Shown piece after piece: positions 1 through 6,071 of a DNA stretch of 16,605 nucleotides (its first letter is position 1; each line of letters opens with the position of its first letter). The position numbers and the translations under genes are program-made. The stretch is taken from contig CAMWRB010000010.1 of NCBI GenBank assembly GCA_947176545.1, positions 1-16,605 of the forward strand. Reading direction: 5' to 3'. The stretch comes from an uncultured Porphyromonadaceae bacterium. Lineage in GTDB: Bacteria > Bacteroidota > Bacteroidia > Bacteroidales > Muribaculaceae. The notes beneath the pieces were generated by a model. That model did not search any database and was not told the DNA's origin. It saw only the letters and a program-made list of their open reading frames with translations.

Positions 1-89
1 AAAATGTTTGCGAAATACAACTCCGTTCCCTCCAACAGAGTCATCTCTTGGCGCTCTCCGTACTGTGAATAATCAACCACCTTGGAAAG
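1..89 (-). pseudogene. Possible FecR-like fragment, cut by left edge
   Basis: On the minus strand one frame is open from 89 down to the window edge (29 codons) after an in-frame TAG at 92-90. Its peptide contains YGERQEMTLLEGTELYFAN, which loosely resembles the FecR-domain pattern G-x-R-x-E-x-T-L-x-D-G-T-x-V-x-L-N. The key Asp is Glu here and the LN pair is shifted. No convincing start codon lies upstream (GTG at 80, ATG at 44). If real, it is the broken N-terminal end of a gene continuing to the left. The plus strand over the same bases reads to a stop at 72 and looks less protein-like. This is a weak call from a short stretch. Confidence 0.2.
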
Positions 90-108
90 CTAGACCAGGT
101 GAGGGTTG
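74..108. repeat. Inverted repeat / hairpin in gene-free left end
   Basis: CAACC (74-78) plus ACCT (79-82) and GG (84-85) pair with CC (95-96), AGGT (97-100) and GGTTG (104-108). This gives an 11-bp stem with a bulged T83, a 3-nt bulge GAG (101-103) and a 9-nt loop. A second pairing, TTGGCG (48-53) with CGCCGA (118-123), encloses it and works only as plus-strand RNA because it needs a U-G pair. There is no T-run directly after, so it is not a classic terminator. Otherwise 1-221 shows no intact gene. The stretch could be a structured RNA, an old gene remnant or chance. Confidence 0.3.
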
Positions 109-221
109 TGTCTCTGTCGCCGAGTCACTCTTCCTCCGAACTCCACAATCATGATAAACGCCGCAGACTGCACTCGTTCCTTATTCTACTTTTTACCGAC
201 CGTTATCAGGGAAATCGGGAG

Positions 222-253
222 TTTGTATGAGAGTGAATTTTTATCTATATTTG
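222..253 (+). promoter_or_regulatory. Bacteroidetes-type promoter for the flavodoxin unit
   Basis: TTTG at 222-225 and TATATTTG at 246-253 are separated by exactly 20 nt. This matches the Bacteroides primary sigma factor consensus TTTG-N19-21-TAnnTTTG. Transcription should start near 257, giving a leader of about 80 nt before the ATG at 338. It is the best-formed promoter in the window because both elements and the spacing fit. Confidence 0.72.
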
Positions 254-308
254 TGGAGAAATAGTAATTAATCAACACCCCACAAGTAATCTTCATCCAA
301 CGAGAGAT

Positions 309-341
309 ATGTCGGGGTCAAAGACTTTTTATCGATTATGA
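309..341 (+). other. Short upstream ORF overlapping flavodoxin start
   Basis: An ATG at 309 inside the predicted leader opens a 10-codon frame (MSGSKTFYRL). Its TGA (339-341) overlaps the flavodoxin ATG (338-340) as ATGA. Such an arrangement can couple translation of the main gene to the leader ORF. However, any gene starting Met-Lys supplies the ATGA automatically, so a short ORF like this can arise by chance. Confidence 0.25.
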
Positions 342-928
342 AAAAATTTATTTTTATTATGTCGGCGCTCGCAGCCGGATTGACTCTTTCAGCCTGTGGC
401 GGTGGCAAATCAAGTGACACAGCTCAGGATTCAACAGCGGTTGCCGATACAACTGATTCAAAGGTGCTGGTCGCATATTATTCTGCTACGGGCACTACGG
501 CAAAGGCCGCCGCCGAAGTGGCTGATGCCACCGGTGGTACACTCTATGAGATTGTTCCCGAGAAGGTTTACACTGATGAAGACCTCGATTATGAGAACGA
601 CAACTCCAGAAGTGCGATTGAGAACAAGAATCCGGATATGCGTCCTGCTATCAAGACCGGACTCGACACTGCCCCCTATGAGACAGTTTATGTCGGTTTC
701 CCCGTATGGTGGGACAAGGCTCCGCTCGTAGTCTACACTTTCCTGGACTCATACGACTTCACGGGTAAGAAGATTATAGTCTTTGCCACAGCGCATTCGA
801 GCGGTCTGAATCCGAGTTTCGATGCCCTGAAAGCCGCATACCCCAACTATAACCTCACTGAGGGAGTAATTTTGAACAAAACCTCAGAAAAAGCTTTTGA
901 CGAGTGGCTTGACTCCCTGAAAAAGTAA
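338..928 (+). CDS. Flavodoxin-fold lipoprotein
   Basis: Predicted 196-residue lipoprotein carrying a flavodoxin domain, expected to bind FMN and carry electrons. Residues 1-20 form a type II signal peptide with lipobox LSAC (Cys20). A Gly/Ser/Asp/Thr-rich linker runs to about residue 41. The flavodoxin domain follows: strand KVLVAYYS, FMN phosphate loop S-A-T-G-T-T at 49-54, the GFPVWWDKAP segment (120-129) typical of the Flavodoxin_4-type family, and strand KKIIVFAT near 144-151. The start is the ATG followed by a normal Lys-Lys n-region. Ordinary flavodoxins are cytoplasmic, so the lipoprotein signal places this one on the periplasmic side of a membrane. The next gene encodes a PepSY-TM-like membrane protein 56 nt downstream, which suggests a shared redox job. 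The physiological partner is unknown. Confidence 0.9.
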   Translation: MKKFIFIMSALAAGLTLSACGGGKSSDTAQDSTAVADTTDSKVLVAYYSATGTTAKAAAEVADATGGTLYEIVPEKVYTDEDLDYENDNSRSAIENKNPDMRPAIKTGLDTAPYETVYVGFPVWWDKAPLVVYTFLDSYDFTGKKIIVFATAHSSGLNPSFDALKAAYPNYNLTEGVILNKTSEKAFDEWLDSLKK

Positions 929-945
929 CACGGTGTTCAAATGTA

Positions 946-965
946 GATAAGTAAACCCGCTTATC
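946..965 (+). other. Intercistronic hairpin between flavodoxin and PepSY-TM genes
   Basis: GATAAGT (946-952) pairs with GCTTATC (959-965), with one T-G wobble and a 6-nt loop. It sits in the 56-nt gap after the flavodoxin stop. No T-run follows, so it is unlikely to stop transcription fully. It could protect or process the upstream message and lower expression of the downstream membrane protein. Confidence 0.35.
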
Positions 966-984
966 CAAATACCAGAAGTTCTTA

Positions 985-1632
985 ATGCGCATCATACGCC
1001 TTATTCACAGATGGACAGGCCTTGTCATAGGCCTGTTCTTTATATTTTCGTGTCTGTCGGGTCTGATAATTGTCTTCGGCAAGATTATCGGTTCCTATTC
1101 ACCGATATTTAAAGTCGCAAGGCAATGTCATACTGACCTCTATTTGGGAAACACCGGCGAAGAAATCATCGCTATCGCTACTTTATTGGCAGTCGTGGAA
1201 ATTATCACCGGATACATTTTATGGTTTCAGAGGACTATCAAGATGGGACGTGGTTTAAGAATAAAACATCAAAATCCATTAATTGCCCTGAAGAAAAACC
1301 TCAATTTCTCTTTTCCCAATAAACTATCCGGTTTTCACAGTGCCGGTGGCTTTTGGAGCGGGATTCCACTTCTGCTCATGGCAATGACGGCCCTTACATG
1401 GTGTTTCGGGTGGTATAGTGATATTGTCTACTCATTGTTTGAGTCGGACAATACGGGAGATTGGAACAATAACTTGTACCATACACTTCACGCCCTGCAC
1501 GTCGGAAGCTGGGAGGATATGTTTTCCCGTCTTCTTTGGCTGGTTGCGGTTGCAATCGGTATTTCTCTCCCCGTCACCGGATTATTACTATATTTACACC
1601 GCCATCACCGTAGAAAGGGAAGCAGCTGGTGA
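985..1632 (+). CDS. Short PepSY-TM-like inner-membrane protein
   Basis: 215-residue membrane protein with about four helices: roughly 11-34, 60-81, 121-150 and 181-204. The family signs are the N-terminal IHRWTGL (His8, normal in PepSY-associated TM proteins), LYLGNTGEEIIAIATLL before helix 2, His118 before helix 3, and the HTLHALHVGSW segment (166-176) before the last helix, which ends in PVTGLLLYLHR. Relatives are linked to ferric-siderophore reduction and flavin-dependent electron transfer, with membrane histidines proposed as haem or metal ligands. Only about 25 residues lie between helices 1 and 2, where full-size members carry a periplasmic PepSY domain of about 100 residues. This is therefore a compact or internally deleted member. 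It follows the lipoprotein flavodoxin and is probably co-transcribed. The gene is visibly more AT-rich than the methionine genes. Confidence 0.75.
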   Translation: MRIIRLIHRWTGLVIGLFFIFSCLSGLIIVFGKIIGSYSPIFKVARQCHTDLYLGNTGEEIIAIATLLAVVEIITGYILWFQRTIKMGRGLRIKHQNPLIALKKNLNFSFPNKLSGFHSAGGFWSGIPLLLMAMTALTWCFGWYSDIVYSLFESDNTGDWNNNLYHTLHALHVGSWEDMFSRLLWLVAVAIGISLPVTGLLLYLHRHHRRKGSSW

Positions 1633-1646
1633 TTGCGCCCCGAGCA

Positions 1647-2009
1647 CTACTCAGCGTAAAGGTTTTCCTCCTTCTCCGGGATATATCTTTCCACCAGCTT
1701 GGTGATTTTACTCATATCCGGCTTACGGGCGGCCATATCCGCCAAAGTGTACACAGGATATAGGTCCGGGTCTGAAGCAGATTGGAAATCGGCTGCGTCT
1801 TCAGAATAATCACCGTCCTCAACGGCATCCTCCTCGATGGCATAGTCGCTGTAAGCCATAGCGAGATTGGCATCTTCACGTCGTTCGACACCTACCAACA
1901 ACGTAGTCGGAATAATGCTGATTTGAGGGTCTGCGCCCCATTCGCCGGAGTTGGCAAGTACGTCCGCTACCTGAGCGGCGATAACGTCAGAGAGTTCTTT
2001 GCGTGTCAT
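1647..2009 (-). CDS. Small acidic hypothetical protein
   Basis: 120-residue protein with no family that I recognise. It has no signal peptide or membrane helix. Residues 1-20 could form an amphipathic helix (ELSDVIAAQVADVLA), the middle (about 53-75) is strongly acidic and rich in Asp/Glu/Ala/Ser, and the C-terminus (about 88-115) is charged with Lys and Glu (MSKITKLVERYIPEKEE). It starts at the ATG at 2009, with an AT-rich upstream stretch that fits a promoter region but lacks a clear CAAAnnTA element on this strand. It converges on the PepSY-TM gene with a 14-nt gap and is transcribed away from the methionine operon. The clean single ORF and protein-like composition favour a real, lineage-specific gene. 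Confidence 0.6.
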   Translation of the reverse strand: MTRKELSDVIAAQVADVLANSGEWGADPQISIIPTTLLVGVERREDANLAMAYSDYAIEEDAVEDGDYSEDAADFQSASDPDLYPVYTLADMAARKPDMSKITKLVERYIPEKEENLYAE

Positions 2010-2120
2010 AGTATTAATTTTTTAATAATCTAATATTATAACGCCCGTCAGAGTGAATGGTTGATTAGCCGACAGGTGATTTATTTACGGTCCGGGAAGA
2101 AGTCGACGGAAGCGTGATTA

Positions 2121-2174
2121 ACATTTTTTGTACAAATGTGTCTGAGAGTCATCTATATTTTTTGTACCTTTGTG
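2121..2174 (+). repeat. Near-duplicate promoter-region block with palindrome
   Basis: Bases 2121-2140 and 2155-2174 match at 16 of 20 positions and share TTTTTTGTAC. The upstream copy contains the perfect 10-bp palindrome TTTGTACAAA (2127-2136). The downstream copy carries the functional-looking -7 element TACCTTTG instead. The pair could be a duplicated promoter whose older copy has decayed, or an operator plus promoter. Confidence 0.45.
2141..2172 (+). promoter_or_regulatory. Promoter of the peptidase-methionine operon
   Basis: TACCTTTG at 2165-2172 is an exact match to the Bacteroidetes -7 consensus TAnnTTTG. TCTG at 2141-2144 is a 3-of-4 match to the -33 TTTG, with a 20-nt spacer. Transcription should start near 2176, 40 nt before the ATG at 2216. 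This placement also rules out the longer in-frame GTG start at 2114, which would lie upstream of the promoter. The leader is too short for a known SAM or cobalamin riboswitch. Confidence 0.65.
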
Positions 2175-2215
2175 AAATTAGAGAGCTCAAACCCCGCCTC
2201 ACTAACTATATTGAT

Positions 2216-3865
2216 ATGAAATTATATTCCGGAATAAAATTATTATCTGCAGTGGCAATGCTGACTGCAGTGACTCCTGATGCCGATGCGTGCACAAGTC
2301 TCATTGCCGGCAAGAAAGCCACCACAGACGGTTCGGTCATGACGACCTACGCCGCTGACAGTCATAATCTCTACGGTATGCTGGTCCACACACCGGCTGC
2401 AGACCATCCCAAAGGCGCCATGCGTAAAGTGGTGGAATGGGACACCGGCAAGCCGTTGGGAGAGATACCACAGGCTGCACATACGTATAATGTAGTAGGC
2501 AACATTAACGAACACCAGGTTGTCATAGGCGAATCCACATGGGGTGGCCATAAGGAACTGGTCGACACGACCGGCCAATCCATCATCGATTACGGTTCGT
2601 TGATACAAATCGCACTCGAACGCTCCAAAACGGCTCCGGAGGCTATAGATATAATGACTGACCTCGTCGACAAATACGGCTATGCCTCTTCAGGCGAATC
2701 ATTCACGATAGCTGATAAGAATGAGGTATGGGTCATGGAGATGATTGGCAAGGGAGCTGAGAAAGGAGCAGTCTGGATAGCCGTCCGCATACCGGATGAT
2801 GCCATCTCCGGTCATGCCAACGAGCCTCGCATACGCAAGGTGGACCTTAAGGATAAGAAGAATGTAAGATACAGCAAAGACCTTATACCCTTTGCACGCC
2901 GGCGCGGCTATTTCTCAGGCAAGGATGAGGATTTCTCTTTTGCCGATGCTTTCGAGCACCACACCGCCGACACCCGCCGCGGATGCGACGCACGTGTGTG
3001 GTCATACTTCCGTCGCTTCAATCCGGATGCCGACGCATACTTCGCCTGGGTCAATGCCGACACTGACGAACCGATGCCTCTGTATATCATCCCGCAACGT
3101 AAGGTCAGCCTGGAGGAGATGCAGCAGTCAATGCGCGACCACTTCGAGGGCACTCCTTACAATATGACCGACGATATCGGCGCAGGTCCCAATCATGTAC
3201 CCTATCGCTGGCGACCGATGGATTATGAGGTGGACGGCAAGAATTATGTTATGGAACGGGCCATAGGTACTCAGCAGACAGGCTGGAGCTATGTCTCGCA
3301 GAGCCGTGACTTCCTCCCTGATGCCGTAGGCGGTGTACTATGGTTCGGAACCGACGATACTAACACTTGCGTCTACATGCCTTTCTACTGCTCGATGACT
3401 GAAATACCCGTGCAACTTCAGCCCGGCGACATCAATACATTCGACATCAACTCCAATTTCTGGATGAACAACTGGGTCGCCAATCAGGCATACCACCGTT
3501 ATGACTTGATGATACCCGACATCCGCAAAGTGCAGAACGGCCTCGAACAGAAATATACGCAGTCACGTCCCGAACGTGAGGCCAAACTCTCCGAACTGGC
3601 CAAGTCAGGTGATATAGAGGCAGTCAGAGCGCAGGTCAATGCTGAGGCTGCCGAGATAGCCAAAGAGGCTACCGATGCATATCGCGACCTCGCGCAGTAT
3701 CTTCTCGTCAGGTTCATGGACGGCAACATGAAGAAGGTAGACGAGCAGGGTAAATTCAGATACAATGAATACGGCATACCCGTATACCCCGACTTCCCCG
3801 GATATGACCGGAAATATTACGAAAATATCGTCAAAGAGACCGGTGACCGGTTCCTAATCAAATAA
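2216..3865 (+). CDS. Secreted C69-family dipeptidase
   Basis: 549-residue N-terminal-nucleophile hydrolase of peptidase family C69 (PepD-like), expected to cleave dipeptides or short peptides. Residues 1-25 are a signal peptide ending A-D-A, so cleavage exposes Cys26 as the N-terminal catalytic nucleophile in the family motif CTSLIAGKKATTDGS (26-40). GESTWGG (105-111) is another family hallmark. The length is normal for Bacteroidales members. Cys26 is not a lipobox cysteine, because the -3 to -1 residues are A-D-A. The start is ATG 2216: it begins a standard signal peptide and sits 40 nt after the promoter, whereas the in-frame GTG at 2114 adds a hydrophobic tail upstream of it. The next gene begins 7 nt after the stop, so the peptidase heads the methionine operon. 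The protein probably acts in the periplasm. Confidence 0.9.
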   Translation: MKLYSGIKLLSAVAMLTAVTPDADACTSLIAGKKATTDGSVMTTYAADSHNLYGMLVHTPAADHPKGAMRKVVEWDTGKPLGEIPQAAHTYNVVGNINEHQVVIGESTWGGHKELVDTTGQSIIDYGSLIQIALERSKTAPEAIDIMTDLVDKYGYASSGESFTIADKNEVWVMEMIGKGAEKGAVWIAVRIPDDAISGHANEPRIRKVDLKDKKNVRYSKDLIPFARRRGYFSGKDEDFSFADAFEHHTADTRRGCDARVWSYFRRFNPDADAYFAWVNADTDEPMPLYIIPQRKVSLEEMQQSMRDHFEGTPYNMTDDIGAGPNHVPYRWRPMDYEVDGKNYVMERAIGTQQTGWSYVSQSRDFLPDAVGGVLWFGTDDTNTCVYMPFYCSMTEIPVQLQPGDINTFDINSNFWMNNWVANQAYHRYDLMIPDIRKVQNGLEQKYTQSRPEREAKLSELAKSGDIEAVRAQVNAEAAEIAKEATDAYRDLAQYLLVRFMDGNMKKVDEQGKFRYNEYGIPVYPDFPGYDRKYYENIVKETGDRFLIK

Positions 3866-3872
3866 GCTCATA

Positions 3873-5063
3873 ATGAAGAAAACCACAAAAGCAATCCATA
3901 CCCCCTACCCTTCGCCGGATGCTTACGGAGCGCTCGCTATGCCGGTCTACAACTGCTGTGCATACGAGTTCAAAAACCATGAGGAGATGGCTGACTCATT
4001 CTGTGCCCGTTCAAATGCACCGGACTATTCGCGTGTCACCAATCCTACAGTCATTCACTTTGAGAATATCGTCAGAAATCTGACGGGAGCCCGCGATGTC
4101 ATAGCCTTCAATTCGGGTATGGCTGCAATCAGCGCCATATTCATGGCAATCACGGCCGCCGGCAAGAGGGTTGTCACCTCACGTCATCTATTTGGCAACA
4201 CATTCCTGCTGCTGACACGCACCCTCAAGCGTTTCGGAGTGGAGACCGAGCTTGTAGACCTCACCGACCTTGATGCTGTACGCCGCGCGGTCAATGACAA
4301 TACGGCCTGCATATATCTTGAGACCATCACCAATCCGCAGATGGAGGTAGCCGACATTGCCGCTTTGGCGGATATTGCCCATGCACACGGAGCCGCCCTG
4401 GTGGCCGACACCACAATGATACCCTTCACGTTTGCCGATGTGAAACGTCTTGGAGTCGATATAGAGGTGCTGTCTTCCACCAAATATCTCAGTGGAGGAG
4501 CCACATCATTAGGAGGCTTGGTCATAGACTACGGTACCGTCCCGGGATTTGATGAGGCTGTCCGCCGCGACGTGCTGATGAATTTCGGCGGGTATATGAC
4601 CCCCAACCCTGCATACCTGCAGACTCTCGGTCTCGAAACCCTTCAGGTCAGATATGAGGCTCAGCAGGCCAATGCTATGGAGGTCGCCCTGGCGCTTTCG
4701 GAGATTGAAGGGATTGAGGTCTGTTACCCCGGATTGCCGGACAATCCCTACCACGAGTTGTGCAATATCCAGTTCGACGGCAATTACAGCGCGATGCTCA
4801 CATTGCTCCTCCCTTCCGAAGAGGCCTGCTACCGGTTTATCGACTCGCTGCAGCTCGTAAAGCGTGCTACCAACCTCTTTGACAACCGCACTCTTGCGAT
4901 ACACCCTTACAGCACCATTTACGGCACTATCCCCGTCGAGACAAGGCTTGCAATGGATGTATCGCCGCGATTAATCCGGCTCAGTATCGGACTCGAAGAC
5001 CCGGAAGACATCATCGCAGACCTCTCACAAGCTATTAACAAAGCGGTCAATAACAATTCATGA
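3873..5063 (+). CDS. PLP-dependent Cys/Met-metabolism enzyme, likely homocysteine synthase
   Basis: 396-residue fold-type I PLP enzyme of the Cys/Met metabolism family (MetB/MetY/MetZ/methionine gamma-lyase group). Visible sites are YSRVTNPT (52-59, the phosphate-binding Tyr-x-Arg), SGMAAISA (81-88), Asp179 in VADTTM, which should contact the pyridine nitrogen, Lys204 in SSTKYLSGG as the Schiff-base lysine, and RLSIGLED with Arg369 for the substrate carboxylate. Next to MetF and MetH, the likely reaction is homocysteine (or cystathionine) formation from an activated homoserine. Two departures from textbook members are Phe107 in HLFGNT where a PLP-stacking Tyr is usual, and SGGATSLGG (207-215) in place of the usual GGHSD-type segment. 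These may mark a Bacteroidetes subfamily. A lyase role cannot be excluded. Its stop overlaps the MetF start (ATGA). Confidence 0.85.
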   Translation: MKKTTKAIHTPYPSPDAYGALAMPVYNCCAYEFKNHEEMADSFCARSNAPDYSRVTNPTVIHFENIVRNLTGARDVIAFNSGMAAISAIFMAITAAGKRVVTSRHLFGNTFLLLTRTLKRFGVETELVDLTDLDAVRRAVNDNTACIYLETITNPQMEVADIAALADIAHAHGAALVADTTMIPFTFADVKRLGVDIEVLSSTKYLSGGATSLGGLVIDYGTVPGFDEAVRRDVLMNFGGYMTPNPAYLQTLGLETLQVRYEAQQANAMEVALALSEIEGIEVCYPGLPDNPYHELCNIQFDGNYSAMLTLLLPSEEACYRFIDSLQLVKRATNLFDNRTLAIHPYSTIYGTIPVETRLAMDVSPRLIRLSIGLEDPEDIIADLSQAINKAVNNNS

Positions 5064-6040
5064 ACAGCAACACAATCAATACAGCCGCCACCGCAGCTAT
5101 AAACGGCATACCGGGAGAGAAACCCGACTTCAGCTTCGAGATACTCCCTCCGCTCAAAGGAAACAGTATACACAAGGTATATCATATCATCGACAAGCTC
5201 AAGGATTTTAATCCCGTCAATATCAACATCACGTCTCACCACTCCGAATATATATTCAAGGAGCAACCCGACGGGACACACCGACGCGTACATATACGCA
5301 AACGTCCCGGCACTGTAGCCATCGCGGCCGCCATTCAGAACAAGTATGGCATCCCGGCCGTACCGCATATCATCTGCAAAGGTTTCAGCAAGGAGGAGAC
5401 GGAATACGCATTGCTCGACCTCAACTTCCTCGGCATAACCAATCTGCTGCTTCTGCGCGGTGACTGCAAAAGTCTGGAGACTATACAGCAGGACCCCGAA
5501 ATATACCACGAACATGCCACGGACCTGCAGCAGCAGGTCAATCTCTTCAACAAGGGATATTCGCTCGACGGCACAAAACTCGAAGGTATCGAGACACCCT
5601 TCACATACGGTATGGCATGCTATCCGGAGAAACATGAGGAGGCTCCCAATATGGACTCCGATATATACTATCTCAAACAGAAAGTGGAGAACGGCGCGTC
5701 ATATCTGGTGACACAGATGTTCTTCGACAATCAGAAATACTTCTCCTTTGTCGACCATTGCCGGGCTGAGGGCATCAATGTTCCGATTATTCCCGGTATA
5801 AAGCCAATCGTCGTGCGCAATCAGCTCACCGTCCTGCCTCGTATCTTCCGTACGGATATTCCGGAAGCTTTCGCGTCTGAATTGCGTAAATGCACCACCG
5901 ATGAACAGGCACGCGAGGTCGGTGTGGAATGGTGCATACAGCAATGCCGAGAACTGATAGCTCACGGTGTGCCGCGGCTGCATTTCTACTCGTTGATGGC
6001 AACGGAGAGTGTACGTCGCGTCGCGGAACAGATATATTGA
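5060..6040 (+). CDS. metF: 5,10-methylenetetrahydrofolate reductase
   Basis: 326-residue FAD-dependent TIM-barrel enzyme that reduces 5,10-methylene-tetrahydrofolate to 5-methyl-tetrahydrofolate, the methyl donor for MetH. Family sites are FSFEILPP (24-31) with Glu27 matching the catalytic Glu28 of E. coli MetF, LLLRGD (130-135) with Asp135 near the flavin, ACYPEKH (186-192), TQMFFDN (218-224) with Gln219, and PIIPGIKPI (242-250). The length is normal for the family. The N-terminal 20 residues are Asn/Thr/Ala-rich and probably disordered; no later Met offers a better start. The ATG overlaps the preceding gene's TGA as ATGA, a sign of translational coupling. It is cytoplasmic. Confidence 0.96.
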   Translation: MNSNTINTAATAAINGIPGEKPDFSFEILPPLKGNSIHKVYHIIDKLKDFNPVNINITSHHSEYIFKEQPDGTHRRVHIRKRPGTVAIAAAIQNKYGIPAVPHIICKGFSKEETEYALLDLNFLGITNLLLLRGDCKSLETIQQDPEIYHEHATDLQQQVNLFNKGYSLDGTKLEGIETPFTYGMACYPEKHEEAPNMDSDIYYLKQKVENGASYLVTQMFFDNQKYFSFVDHCRAEGINVPIIPGIKPIVVRNQLTVLPRIFRTDIPEAFASELRKCTTDEQAREVGVEWCIQQCRELIAHGVPRLHFYSLMATESVRRVAEQIY

Positions 6041-6071
6041 ACAGGTATATTGATAAGTTATAGGGTTCACA

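Noticed and set aside
2114..2215. 34-codon GTG-started N-terminal extension of the C69 peptidase
   Set aside because: The promoter's -7 element (2165-2172) lies inside the extension, and a normal signal peptide begins at ATG 2216.
2176..2215. SAM or cobalamin riboswitch ahead of the methionine genes
   Set aside because: The predicted leader is only about 40 nt, has no convincing stems or B12-box-like sequence, and cannot hold a known riboswitch of either class.
4919..5635. 238-codon minus-strand ORF opposite metF and the end of the PLP gene
   Set aside because: It crosses two well-supported genes and their ATGA junction, has no family features, and does not fit the operon layout.
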